The notes under the pieces were generated by a model, which did no database searches, was not told the origin of the DNA, and saw nothing but the letters and a program-made list of their open reading frames with translations. This document shows, one piece after another, positions 46,578 to 56,385 of a stretch of 64,000 nt of DNA. The position numbers and the translations under genes were made by a program. Position 1 is the first letter of the stretch, and the number at the start of each line of letters is the position of its first letter. The DNA comes from Fodinibius sediminis (GTDB taxonomy: Bacteria; Bacteroidota; Rhodothermia; Balneolales; Balneolaceae): positions 62,001 to 126,000 of the forward strand of contig NZ_FXTH01000010.1 of assembly GCF_900182555.1 (NCBI RefSeq). Direction: 5' to 3'.

Positions 46578-49500
46578 CTAATCTCGTCCGCTGGACCGGG
46601 GCTCAGCATTCACTTTAACCAGCTGCAAATAATCATCATTTTTGGCAATCAAAATTCCCCTTTCCCCATTCCGGCCTAATCGAATACGTTCCAGATCCTT
46701 GACATCTCCTCCTGCATATAATCCACTTTCACGGGCGGGAATCGAACGCAGGCTACCATCCTCATTTCTTGCCAGGAACAGACCGATACTTGCATCATTC
46801 CTGGGGATATGCGTTTCGGAGCTGTAGAGGTTTCCTGCAATGACAACATCAGTACGATTGTCTCCATTAAAATCTTCGGTCAGAATACCGTTTACCGAGG
46901 ATAGCTGAGCCATATTCGGAAGAGGTGAAACCGTAAACCTACCATTCTCCCCATTCTCCAGGTAACTACTGGCAAAGGTCCGTGCCTTATAGTTCAGGGC
47001 CTCACTCAATTTCTGCTGGCCGAATATATCATCAAGTGTAGCTCGTCCATAGGCATCAAAGGTGGTAAACTTCTTCTTGATAAAAGGAAATTGCTGCTGC
47101 ATGATCTCCTTTCCGCGGCGGGGATAAAGGTGACCGCCATTATAATAGCCCATAACAATTTCCTGGCGACCGTCCTCATTGAAATCACCACTAAACAGCT
47201 GAAAAGGTTCCTTTTTTGAGGTGCGAAAGGTATAGTTCAGTCCCAGATTTCCCCCGATATAGTCCATATTTCCGTGTTCATTTATCCCCGCCTCGGCAAT
47301 GCTGAACCACCATCCATTGGTATCTGAAAGCCCCGCCTCTGATGTTTTGTTGATGAATACCCCTTCCTCATTTTCCATAACCAGAATCGACATCCATTCC
47401 CCCACTACCATCAGGTCCACCTGCTTGTCCCCATTATAATCCGACCATATCGCATCTGTGACCATACCTGCTTCATGTAAATCCGGGGCTATCTCATCAG
47501 TTACATCAATGAATGTTCCCCCGTCATTTTTGAGAATGTAACTTCGGGGAGGTGAAGGATAACGGCCCGGAATAAGCCGACCTCCGACAAAGAGATCGGT
47601 CTGCCCGTCGTCATTGAAATCCCCCGGTGCTACCACCGAACCGCTCGTCAACATCTCGGGCAGGGCCGCTGAAGATTTCTCAAAATTCCCCTCCCCATCG
47701 TTCAGGTAGAGACGATCCTGCAGTTCCGGTGAATGGGGATCAAACTCACTCCCCCCGCTCACTACGTACAGGTCCAGGCTTCCATCCCCGTCAGCATCAA
47801 AAAAGGCGGCCTCCATATCTTCACTCCGGCTGTCAAAACGCCAGGGCTGTGATTCAGCCGGTGAGAACGATACCTCCTCGTTCTGTATATACAGGGTGCC
47901 GCTCTGCTCATGCGCTCCCCCGACAAAAAAATCGTCAAGACCGTCGGCATTGACATCTCCCACCGCTATGCCCGGACCAAAGTTCGACATTTTATGGGGC
48001 AGCAGGGGTTCTTTGGCAAAATCATCATATGCATTTTCCTGATGCTGGTATGACAGATCGGCCTGCCGTGTTATATCACTGAAAAGGGGTTCCTGCTGTT
48101 GCTTCTGCTTCTCAACAGGATGAGAGGCATCACCATAGTTCAATACTTTCGTCTGGTCTGCCGCGATGTTATAGATTGTCTGCTGTTTACCGTCCGGCCA
48201 TCTCACAACAGCACTGTCAGCCTGCAAATGGTTTCCCAGTCCAAAGTGAACAACATCCTCCATGGAAGATTGAAATCCACGGTTCAGGTAGTGCTCAATC
48301 ATCTGCTGCTCTCCCCCGCTATAGACTGTTACCCGGCTACCCAATCCGCTCCGGTTATTTGAAGGCCCATCCAGTTTGATCCTGAGATAATGCCGGCCGG
48401 CGGCGGCCGTGTTTCTGTAGATGTAGGGTTTGTCATTTACATTGGTTATAACAAGATCAAGCGCCCCGTCGTTGTTTAAGTCGGCATAGGCGGCCCCGGT
48501 TGAAAAGCCCGGATGATCCATGCCCCATGCCGCATTTTTTTTCGTAAAGGTCAGGTCCCCATTATTCCTGAATATATAGTTTGAGATCGGAGTTGACGGA
48601 ATTCGGGCCAGCAGCTTCGGCATAAAATCCAGGATGCTCAGATCCTCCTCGGCCCGTACCCTGTCCAGTATTTTATTTTCATATCTATCATAATCCTTGT
48701 CTGCCACCTCTTTGTAATACCCATTGGCAATAAAGATATCCTTAAGGCGGTCGTTATCGAAATCGGCCATCAGGGCAGCCCAGCTCCAGTCTGTATTGGA
48801 AATACCTGCAAGCTGCCCAACATCACTGAACACCGCCCTGCCATTGTTAAGCTGCAGCGTATTGCTCATATACTGATAATGGAATCCGTCTTCCACCATA
48901 TAACCAAAGGTAGTGGGATCCATGCCCGTCATATTTGTTTTTTGGCGATAATTCCCTTCCGCAATCATATCGGCAGCCAGGATATCAAGCCATCCATCGT
49001 TGTTAAAATCAGCAATATCGTTCCCCATGGAAAACTGAACAATATGAGGCATCGCCTTCTTCAGTTTCTCGGTAAACGTTCCATCTCCGTTGTTTATGTA
49101 AAGATAGTCCCTTTCCAGGAAGTCATTTCCTACATAAATATCCGGACGACCGTTATTGTTCAGGTCACCGATGGCGATGCCCAATCCATAACCGACGGGA
49201 TTACCGATTATACCGGCTTCTTCACTGACATCCACAAATCCATTGCCCGTGTTTTTATACAGCTTGTCTCCCACATAGGGATCCCGCTGCCCGACGACCT
49301 CCGCAGGGTTAAATGACTCCATTTGCCGGATATTATGGTTCAGCAGATACATATCCAGCAGGCCATCCCCGTTATAATCTAAAAAGGCTGCCTGCGTCGC
49401 ATATCCCCGGTCATCCAGGCCATACTCAGCGGCTCTTTCGGTAAATGTCATATTCCCATTATTAATATAGAGCTCATTGGCCCGCAGCTCGGGTTCCAGA

Positions 49501-49919
49501 GGCCCCGAACGGCATACATAAATATCGAGGTAGCCGTCATTGTTTATATCCACCATTGACACCCCGGTATCCCAGCCCTGGCTGCCCAGTATTCCCGCCT
49601 CAGCCGCCACCTCCTCAAACCGCATATTGCCATTATTTTTGTACAGCCTGTTTTTCACGAAGTTGCCCGTAAAATAGATATCCGCCAGCCCGTCATTGTC
49701 CAGGTCGCCCGTTGCTACACCGCCTCCGTTATGCAGATATTCGTAGGTAAGAATATTAAGGTGTTTGGATTCCGGAATATTATTACTGAACTGAACATTA
49801 GTAGCGGAAGGATCCAAAAGCTTTAAACGGGGGGGGGCGGCCTTACTGTCAGATTGCCCCCTGGAAGAAGTGGGAACGACCATCAAAGCAAGCGCAAGCG
49901 TTAAAAAGCGATATATCAT
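46578..49919 (-). CDS. CRTAC1-family protein with FG-GAP/VCBS repeats and ASPIC/UnbV domain (copy 2)
   Basis: A 1,113-residue paralogue of copy 1 with the same architecture: repeats (GDLDNDGLADIYF, DINNDGYLDIYV, DYNGDGLLDMYL, DLNNNGRPDIYV, DFDNDRLKDIFI, DLNNDGALDLVI), an ASPIC/UnbV unit (GLGSRVTVYSGG, LNRGFQSSMEDVVHFGLG) and a second repeat block (GDVNADGLDDFFV, DADGDGSLDLYV, DFNDDGQTDLFV, DYNGDKQVDLMV). Unlike copy 1 it has an ordinary signal peptide ending SSRGQ, with no lipobox, so it is secreted or soluble in the periplasm. Its ATG is one base after the stop of the small plug-like gene, which implies translational coupling. Confidence 0.9.
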   Translation of the reverse strand: MIYRFLTLALALMVVPTSSRGQSDSKAAPPRLKLLDPSATNVQFSNNIPESKHLNILTYEYLHNGGGVATGDLDNDGLADIYFTGNFVKNRLYKNNGNMRFEEVAAEAGILGSQGWDTGVSMVDINNDGYLDIYVCRSGPLEPELRANELYINNGNMTFTERAAEYGLDDRGYATQAAFLDYNGDGLLDMYLLNHNIRQMESFNPAEVVGQRDPYVGDKLYKNTGNGFVDVSEEAGIIGNPVGYGLGIAIGDLNNNGRPDIYVGNDFLERDYLYINNGDGTFTEKLKKAMPHIVQFSMGNDIADFNNDGWLDILAADMIAEGNYRQKTNMTGMDPTTFGYMVEDGFHYQYMSNTLQLNNGRAVFSDVGQLAGISNTDWSWAALMADFDNDRLKDIFIANGYYKEVADKDYDRYENKILDRVRAEEDLSILDFMPKLLARIPSTPISNYIFRNNGDLTFTKKNAAWGMDHPGFSTGAAYADLNNDGALDLVITNVNDKPYIYRNTAAAGRHYLRIKLDGPSNNRSGLGSRVTVYSGGEQQMIEHYLNRGFQSSMEDVVHFGLGNHLQADSAVVRWPDGKQQTIYNIAADQTKVLNYGDASHPVEKQKQQQEPLFSDITRQADLSYQHQENAYDDFAKEPLLPHKMSNFGPGIAVGDVNADGLDDFFVGGAHEQSGTLYIQNEEVSFSPAESQPWRFDSRSEDMEAAFFDADGDGSLDLYVVSGGSEFDPHSPELQDRLYLNDGEGNFEKSSAALPEMLTSGSVVAPGDFNDDGQTDLFVGGRLIPGRYPSPPRSYILKNDGGTFIDVTDEIAPDLHEAGMVTDAIWSDYNGDKQVDLMVVGEWMSILVMENEEGVFINKTSEAGLSDTNGWWFSIAEAGINEHGNMDYIGGNLGLNYTFRTSKKEPFQLFSGDFNEDGRQEIVMGYYNGGHLYPRRGKEIMQQQFPFIKKKFTTFDAYGRATLDDIFGQQKLSEALNYKARTFASSYLENGENGRFTVSPLPNMAQLSSVNGILTEDFNGDNRTDVVIAGNLYSSETHIPRNDASIGLFLARNEDGSLRSIPARESGLYAGGDVKDLERIRLGRNGERGILIAKNDDYLQLVKVNAEPRSSGRD

Positions 49920-49920
49920 T

Positions 49921-50526
49921 TCAGTGATCTTTCTTCCCGTTGTTTTTCTGTTCCCTCATCAGTTCCTGCATGCCGAGCGAGGCAGCATCACCTCTGGTAT
50001 ACACCGTGTCGCCCGAGGATTCAATATAACTCACCTTCCCCTTTTTCCCTCTTTTGGTCTTAATGATAACAACTCCATTCCTGCCGCGCTCCCCATAGAG
50101 CGCAATTGCTTCTGCCCCCGTCAGCACCTCGACCGACTCTCTTTCCTCCGGGGGGATATCCAGTGGCGTGTTATATTCTTTTTCTCCCCAGCTTCCCGCG
50201 CTGGCCCGTCGATGCTGCTCCCTCACAACGCCATCGATCACATACAGGGGCTGCTGCAAGCCGGAACTCACGGCCGTCCCCGCCTTTCCGGTATCGTGCT
50301 CACTTTGAACTTTCTTCACAGCCACAGGGTCCGGTTCCACCAATTTCCTGATCTGTTCTTTGTTGTTTGCCTCTTTCGAATTAGCCGCCGTGATATCAAT
50401 AAAATCTCCCCTTGTGCTATTTTTCTCTACAGAAAGATCGCTCTTTTTCCCACCCTTCCCCGGCTGCTCAGTACTACAGAAGCAGCATAAAACCATCGGA
50501 ATCAGCAAAATAGAAAACCTCATCAT
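49921..50526 (-). CDS. Small stand-alone TonB-receptor-plug-like protein
   Basis: A 201-residue protein with a signal and Cys cluster at 14-17, compatible with a lipoprotein. Residues 93-160 look like a SusC plug without a barrel: PLYVIDGVV, SAGSWGE, ESVEVLTGAEAIALYGERG and NGVVIIKTKRG. The SusC two genes upstream (52389-56012) has PLYVVDGVP, SAGRWGG, AEISVLKGPNAAALYGQRG and NGVILITTKSG, so this protein copies the plug of its neighbour including the SAGxWG word. It may be a decoy, a partner that interacts with SusC, or a duplicated fragment put to new use. It is translationally coupled (1-base gap) to the CRTAC1 gene, and a terminator lies upstream, so it probably has its own promoter. Confidence 0.78.
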   Translation of the reverse strand: MMRFSILLIPMVLCCFCSTEQPGKGGKKSDLSVEKNSTRGDFIDITAANSKEANNKEQIRKLVEPDPVAVKKVQSEHDTGKAGTAVSSGLQQPLYVIDGVVREQHRRASAGSWGEKEYNTPLDIPPEERESVEVLTGAEAIALYGERGRNGVVIIKTKRGKKGKVSYIESSGDTVYTRGDAASLGMQELMREQKNNGKKDH

Positions 50527-50742
50527 GAATCCAACCCCACGTTGTTAGCAGATGTCCCTTATCACTTCCTTAAAGAATATAAAATGCAGCCATCTAAATT
50601 GCACACCTGCAGGAGGACATTAATTTTGCTCAAGGTACGCTCTGTGAGCAAAAGCGAATGGTAAAATAGGTTCTGGACGATATGAGTTCTGAAAAAATAT
50701 CCTGCTGACTCTTGTTCATTGTCAACTATGCTGTTGCCTTAA

Positions 50743-50772
50743 AAAAGGCAAGCCGGATACGACTTGCCTTTT
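50743..50772 (-). terminator. Terminator downstream of the SusCD pair
   Basis: A 10-bp stem AAAAGGCAAG/CTTGCCTTTT (50743-50752 and 50763-50772) with a 10-base loop, T-rich on both strands. On the minus strand it ends SusD transcripts before the plug-like gene. Confidence 0.85.
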
Positions 50773-50800
50773 CATAGAGCACCATTACGGTTTAAAGCTG

Positions 50801-52345
50801 TCACTGCTGTCCGTTACTCGGATTAGCATCGATCCAGACTTTTGTCATAACTTCATCCGGGCCCTGGCGCTGTATCGCTTCTTGATAGTTCGTTGGATTG
50901 AGCGAAGCCTCATCCCGGTGATAGAGACCTCTCCGGGGGATGTTTCCATTGGTCACCCCCTGGGCACTGCCGGGATCCAGCCGTGGATAGGACGTCCTTC
51001 GCCATTCGATATAGGCCTGCATCGACTGGTCAAAAAAGGCCAGCCATTTTTGCGTCATAATTTGCTCCATCTGGTCTGCATGGGTTCCGCTTAGAGAACC
51101 TTCATTCGCGAGGTAAGCTTCAATATCTCCCTGCGACACATTATAAGGGAATCTGCTCAAATCAGCCTGAATGCCATCCTGGTAATACTCCTCGGCCGCA
51201 GCCGGTGCTGCGCCCCAACCTTCCAGAGCCGCCTCGGCCTTAAGGAATGCAACTTCTGGATACATAAACACCTTCATGGGACGGGCCAGGGCTTCATTCA
51301 CAAAGATGCTGCTGCTGGGATAGGAATAGTCCCCCACATCGACCTGATCGGCTTCAGCATTGGTCATGCCGTGGGGAATACCCCGATACTCCAATGGTGG
51401 GTCATTTTTGGAATTTGCTGTCGGTTCTGCAATGAGTGTCAAGCGCGGATCATCTTTCGCTTTCAAGGTTTCGATGATGGTTTCCCCAACCTGCGACTTC
51501 CCCACCGGTTGACGGAAGATAGCCAGTATGGGGTGAGCCTGGAAATCAGAACCGCCTCCCGAAGTAGTGGGAACCGTGGCTGATTCGGCATTACTTGCCA
51601 GCAGCGGACCGCCCATGGCATCGGTCACGGCCTCCTCGGCAGCCGCCGGATCGATATATTTTAGCCGCATACCTATTCTCAGCTTCAGGGAGTTCCCAAA
51701 TTTTCTCCACAGATCTATGTCACCACCGTAGAAAAAGTCGGCCTCCCCAAAAGACTGGTCCCCGTTATTCAACTTACCAATATACTTGTCCAGCGTATCC
51801 AACAGTGCGGGATAGATATCCTGCTGGGCATCATAGACGGGGGTTGAAATGCCCGAGATCCCCTGTACCGCCTCAAAATAAGGCATATCGCCTACAAGCG
51901 CTGTCAATCGCTCTGCCACATACACATGCAGAAACTTCACCATGGCCATTTTTGAGCGGATTGCCGGATCGTCCGGGTTGCTGCCTTCCACACTGCCAAG
52001 CAGCAATTTTTCTGCCTGGGACAGCTCTTTGAGCTGGTTGTAATGCCATTCCCAGTCATTATCGTGCCATGCCAGCATCGGGATATAGAAGGGCGCCGTC
52101 TGGTTACGGTCGGAGATACCCCAGTGCTGAACCCAGGCGCCGTATTGCATCGTATTGGTCTTCCAGTAGTCGTTCGAACTGTCATACATCATATCCCGTT
52201 GAGTACTGCTGAAGACCAGGGCCGGGTCTATCTCAGTCACTGAGGTAGGTGGCTCATTCAGTTCCTCAAAATGATCCGTGCAGGAAACAACGGCAATAAT
52301 TGTCAACAGGGCAACCGACAGAGAGTTATAAATATCGCGCTTCAT
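50801..52345 (-). CDS. SusD/RagB-family outer-membrane lipoprotein
   Basis: The surface lipoprotein that caps a SusC transporter and captures substrate. I use the ATG at 52345 (514 residues), which places the signal (MKRDIYNSLSVALLTII) and the lipobox ending at CTDHFEELN directly at the N-terminus; the longer frame to 52420 would overlap the SusC gene. The early SusD-like pattern NEPPTSVTEIDPALVFSS and TPR-like helices such as AEKLLLGSVEG, PALLDTLDKYIGKL and WRKFGNSLKLRIGMRLKY are typical of the SusD-like type 2 group. It follows SusC by 43 bases and ends just before a terminator. Confidence 0.93.
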   Translation of the reverse strand: MKRDIYNSLSVALLTIIAVVSCTDHFEELNEPPTSVTEIDPALVFSSTQRDMMYDSSNDYWKTNTMQYGAWVQHWGISDRNQTAPFYIPMLAWHDNDWEWHYNQLKELSQAEKLLLGSVEGSNPDDPAIRSKMAMVKFLHVYVAERLTALVGDMPYFEAVQGISGISTPVYDAQQDIYPALLDTLDKYIGKLNNGDQSFGEADFFYGGDIDLWRKFGNSLKLRIGMRLKYIDPAAAEEAVTDAMGGPLLASNAESATVPTTSGGGSDFQAHPILAIFRQPVGKSQVGETIIETLKAKDDPRLTLIAEPTANSKNDPPLEYRGIPHGMTNAEADQVDVGDYSYPSSSIFVNEALARPMKVFMYPEVAFLKAEAALEGWGAAPAAAEEYYQDGIQADLSRFPYNVSQGDIEAYLANEGSLSGTHADQMEQIMTQKWLAFFDQSMQAYIEWRRTSYPRLDPGSAQGVTNGNIPRRGLYHRDEASLNPTNYQEAIQRQGPDEVMTKVWIDANPSNGQQ

Positions 52346-52388
52346 TTTTTTCCATGGTTTAATTGCAGATTTCCGTCTTTTCATAAGT

Positions 52389-55300
52389 TTACAGACCCAG
52401 GCTGAGGTTAAAGCGAACATTTCTGGTCATGGGAAAAGCCGCTGATTCCAGACCTATTGAATTGCTGGAAACATTAAAGCTGGCGGATTCCGGAGAAAAA
52501 CCGTCGGTATGCCTCTCCAGGTAGAGCAGGTTTCTGCCGATAATCGAAAATCTCAGGGAGTTTATTACCGATAAACGCTCTACAAGCGATGGAAAGGTGT
52601 AACCTATACTTACCTCCCTGAGCGCGATGTAGCTCGCATCGTTGGTAAACGCTTCAGCAACAGACTGTTCCGATCCGGGAGCAGCTTGCGTCCAGTAATC
52701 CTCCGCACTGATTTGCATGGTGTTTTCCTGGCCGGTCGAGGTCCATCCCCCATTCCCGTCCGGTTCTGCAATTACGCCTTCAGCCACCAGCGTACCGTCC
52801 CGTCCTTTCAGGGTCCGCTTGGTGGTTCCGTGGATGGCCTCGTTTACATTTGACATCGAAACGATCAATCCCCCCTGCGAAATATCGATGAGAGAATTTA
52901 TATCAAAGCCCCTGTAGCGGAAGGTATTCGTGATTCCTCCCGTCCAGTCGGGCACGGCATTGCCGACACGGTATTGTCCCGTTTCCCGGATGGGAAGTCC
53001 GGTATTGGGATTAATGAGACGGTTCCCCGCTTCATCTCTCAACCATCGCGCGGCGGCAGAATAGATCTCTCCATACGGTTGACCTGGATTAGCCGTGATA
53101 ATAGCTCCCCGGTCAATACCAAGCTGAAAGCTCTCTACACCTTCCGTAAGGGCAACGACCTCATTCTGGTTGGTCGCATAGTTAAGGCTGATATCCCACT
53201 GGAATCCTCCGGTATACTGGATGGGAGTCCCGGAGAGCAACAGCTCGATCCCCTGGTTTTTAATTTCACCGGCGTTAATGCGCTTGTTGGTAAAGCCGGA
53301 GGAGGGCGGAACCGCGATACTCAGTATCTGGTTCTCTGTAACGGCATTATAATAGGTGATATCCGCCCGCAATCTGCCTGAAAAAAACCTGAAGTCCGTA
53401 CCTACCTCGATGGATGTTGTAAGCTCATTTTCCAGATCCTGCAGCGGAATCGTGTTGGTAAAGTTTGCAAGTGCTCGTCCATCCTGGGTTTCATTCGCCA
53501 GCGAATAGGTCCCCGTCAGCTGATAGGGGTCACCCGAATTGCCCGCCTGCGCCCAGGATGCTCGCACCGAACCATAGGAAAGCACATCCGAGTCCAGCCC
53601 AAGAGCATCCGACCAGATAAAGTTTGTACTGATGGATGGATAAAAGAAAGAAGCATTATCGGCGGGCAGCGTAGAAGACCAGTCATTGCGGGCCGTCCAG
53701 TCAATATACCAGAAATCCCTGAAACTGATCTGTCCAAAAGCGAAGAGAGAGTGAATTTCATACTCCGACAGACCGAAGCTGGTGCTCTGAACTTCAGTAT
53801 TGCCGATAGTAATCAGATCCGGTACTGAAAACCTGTTGCCACTTTGCCCTACAGAACGGTAGAAACTCTTCAGGTAATTACCACCGATATTTCCGGTTAC
53901 GGTTATATCTTCGGTGACAGCTTTTTCTGCCGATGCCAGGAATTCCACATTGTCTTCGCGGAAGCGGTCAACCGATTCACTCATCGATCCCGGTATATCA
54001 ACCCTTGTTCCGATGGTACTGTAGTTGAAGAACTGGTCGGTATAGGTATCCCTGGATGCTTTGGCCGAAAGAGACGCCCAGTCGCTGAGGTCATACTGCA
54101 GGGAAACATGACCTATAATACGCTGCCTGGTATCATTGGCCGTTGTATTGTTTACCGTCCAGTACGGCTGTTCGGTAAATGTAGCGTTAGTCCAGTGCCG
54201 GGTATACCCTTCTGTCAGCTGCTCATCCGTGTACCCATGGAACCCATTGGGATTTTGGAGATCCTCCTGGGTTAGTTCATACCGGTATAAACTCTCCAGC
54301 CTGGTATTCCGCGGCATGTAGCGAAAAGCGTAAGCCACATTTCTTTGCTGGTCGGAAAGCCCGGGCCGGTTGTCGACATCCTGCGAAACGAAATTAACCT
54401 GGGCTTCTGCAGAAAATCGATCCGTAAACTGATGGGAACCCCGGAAGTTTACCGTATTTTTCTTCAACCTGTTTTGCGGTAACAGCCCGTTGTTTGTCAC
54501 ATTAGCAAGAGAGAGGCGAAATGTGGTTGATTCGTTACCTCCCGTCAAAGCCAGGGAATTTTCGTAGGTCGTTTCGGTATTGTAGAAATCGCGGACGTTG
54601 TTGGGCTGCGGGCTGAAGGGCATCAGCTTGCCGTCCCAGGTGTACACTTCACTGCCATCCATGCGAGGGCCCCAGCTAACGGGACTTTCCGTTCCGTCAT
54701 TGATGGTCGTAATTTGCGGGGTATAATTGCCCGGCTGTCCCATTTCATTCCACTCGGCCCGGGAGATGATCTTGCCATTACCGTCATTATAGAATCTGTG
54801 CGACCCTTCATTGCCCAGGCCATATTTATTTTGATAGTCCGGCAATATCCAGGGTTCACCAAGTGTAATACTGCTGTTGATCTCCACGCCAATGCCTTCC
54901 CGGCTTCCACCCGATTTGGTGGTGATCAGGATGACACCGTTGGCCCCGCGCTGACCATACAGCGCAGCAGCATTCGGCCCCTTCAGCACCGATATTTCAG
55001 CAATATCATTGGAATTGATATTTTGAATGCCATCGCCCCGGTCATATCCTCCCCATCGGCCTGCAGACCCCCTGTTGGTATTATCAATGGGGACTCCATC
55101 CACTACATACAAAGGCTGATTATTACCGCCGAGCGATGTGTTACCCCGAATAATCACCCTTGAAGAACCACCCGAACCACTGGACGCACTGCTGACGCGC
55201 ACACCGGACACCTTACCCGACAGCGAATTGGCTACATTCAGATTGGGAGATTCCGCTATCTCCTCGCCTGTCACATTACCTACAGCCGTGCCCAGTGATC

Positions 55301-56012
55301 GCTGCTCCCTTTGCACATTAAAGGCAGTAACCACCATTTCTTCCAGCGAAGTTGCTTCCGACTGCAGCTCGAAATTGACTGTTACCGTCTCTTGCCCCTC
55401 CGAAATAGTGACTTCACGCGAACTTTCCTGATAGCCTATAAACGTAGCGACGAGCTCGTAGGTACCCGGTTCAACATCCGTAATAGTAAACTGCCCGTCT
55501 TCTCCGGTAGAGGCTCCTTGCGTTGTTCCTGCAATCGACACATTCGCACCGGGCAACACTTCCCCGGTCTCAGCGTCCGTAACGGTACCCGTCAATGTAG
55601 TCTGAAGGATCTCCTGCTGTTTCGGTGTTTTCTTCTTCAGAACAACATACCCCCCCTTGATCGGCAAATACTCTATTTCCGAATGTTCAAAGATCATCGC
55701 CAGTGCCTCCTTAAATGAGACCTCCGTCACTTGAATAGAATATGAACCGGTCTCATCCAATATATTTTCCCGATAGGAAAAAATGATCGGCACCTTATCT
55801 TCCAATGCCGCCAATATTTCTTTCAGGGGCTGATCCCGGGCATTGAGACTTACCTTCTGCGTCATATACGGTGCTTCATCCTCAATCATGGCCGGGTACC
55901 TCGACTTGGCCAGCAGATCCTCCACTTTCTGTGCTTCAGCGTATGGATTACATAGCATTATTATACAAAGGATCATTAAAGTGGTGCTGAATCCCTGTCT
56001 CCTTTTCCTCAT
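52389..56012 (-). CDS. SusC/RagA TonB-linked outer membrane receptor with STN domain
   Basis: A TonB-dependent importer of 1,207 residues if translation begins at 56012, where AAAGGAGGGG sits just upstream, an unusually strong ribosome site for this group. It has a signal peptide to about residue 28, an STN domain at about 53-122, a carboxypeptidase-regulatory-like unit at about 135-215 (GTVTDAETGEVLPGANV), a plug with VVTAFNV, PLYVVDGVP and AAALYGQRGANGVI, and a 22-strand barrel ending FNLSLGL. The STN domain should signal to the FecR gene 373 bases upstream. It pairs with the SusD gene to import the product or substrate of the locus, probably a sugar. Confidence 0.95.
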   Translation of the reverse strand: MRKRRQGFSTTLMILCIIMLCNPYAEAQKVEDLLAKSRYPAMIEDEAPYMTQKVSLNARDQPLKEILAALEDKVPIIFSYRENILDETGSYSIQVTEVSFKEALAMIFEHSEIEYLPIKGGYVVLKKKTPKQQEILQTTLTGTVTDAETGEVLPGANVSIAGTTQGASTGEDGQFTITDVEPGTYELVATFIGYQESSREVTISEGQETVTVNFELQSEATSLEEMVVTAFNVQREQRSLGTAVGNVTGEEIAESPNLNVANSLSGKVSGVRVSSASSGSGGSSRVIIRGNTSLGGNNQPLYVVDGVPIDNTNRGSAGRWGGYDRGDGIQNINSNDIAEISVLKGPNAAALYGQRGANGVILITTKSGGSREGIGVEINSSITLGEPWILPDYQNKYGLGNEGSHRFYNDGNGKIISRAEWNEMGQPGNYTPQITTINDGTESPVSWGPRMDGSEVYTWDGKLMPFSPQPNNVRDFYNTETTYENSLALTGGNESTTFRLSLANVTNNGLLPQNRLKKNTVNFRGSHQFTDRFSAEAQVNFVSQDVDNRPGLSDQQRNVAYAFRYMPRNTRLESLYRYELTQEDLQNPNGFHGYTDEQLTEGYTRHWTNATFTEQPYWTVNNTTANDTRQRIIGHVSLQYDLSDWASLSAKASRDTYTDQFFNYSTIGTRVDIPGSMSESVDRFREDNVEFLASAEKAVTEDITVTGNIGGNYLKSFYRSVGQSGNRFSVPDLITIGNTEVQSTSFGLSEYEIHSLFAFGQISFRDFWYIDWTARNDWSSTLPADNASFFYPSISTNFIWSDALGLDSDVLSYGSVRASWAQAGNSGDPYQLTGTYSLANETQDGRALANFTNTIPLQDLENELTTSIEVGTDFRFFSGRLRADITYYNAVTENQILSIAVPPSSGFTNKRINAGEIKNQGIELLLSGTPIQYTGGFQWDISLNYATNQNEVVALTEGVESFQLGIDRGAIITANPGQPYGEIYSAAARWLRDEAGNRLINPNTGLPIRETGQYRVGNAVPDWTGGITNTFRYRGFDINSLIDISQGGLIVSMSNVNEAIHGTTKRTLKGRDGTLVAEGVIAEPDGNGGWTSTGQENTMQISAEDYWTQAAPGSEQSVAEAFTNDASYIALREVSIGYTFPSLVERLSVINSLRFSIIGRNLLYLERHTDGFSPESASFNVSSNSIGLESAAFPMTRNVRFNLSLGL

Positions 56013-56385
56013 AACCCCTCCTTTTATTTCTGAATACATTGTCAGTTATCGAAAGCGATTTGCAAGACCATCCCTTATCCCTTTCCTGCCTTACAACCCC
56101 TGCTTGAAACCCAAAAAAGCAAGTAGCTGCCCTTATTTTCAGCTTCTTATAAGTAAATACGAACAAACTACCGCTCTCCATGACAGAAAAATATTATTTC
56201 TCTGCTGCTGAAAAAGCCACACCGCGAATACCAACAGCAGGCATACAAGTTCAACGTAGGCTTTGCGGTGACCGTCTACATCCAGTGGGATTGTGGGAAA
56301 GGGGAAAATCAACCATAAACAGGGGGGATGACTGTCTGTTAATGAGGTTGCTGGCATGAAATACACCGATTGCTGCGCTGGGTTT
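56013..56385. other. Intergenic, 373 bp, between fecR and susC
   Basis: Leader and promoter region for the SusC-SusD genes. Apart from the strong ribosome site near 56015-56025 nothing was recognised. A sigma target should lie here if the FecR system drives SusC. Confidence 0.5.
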
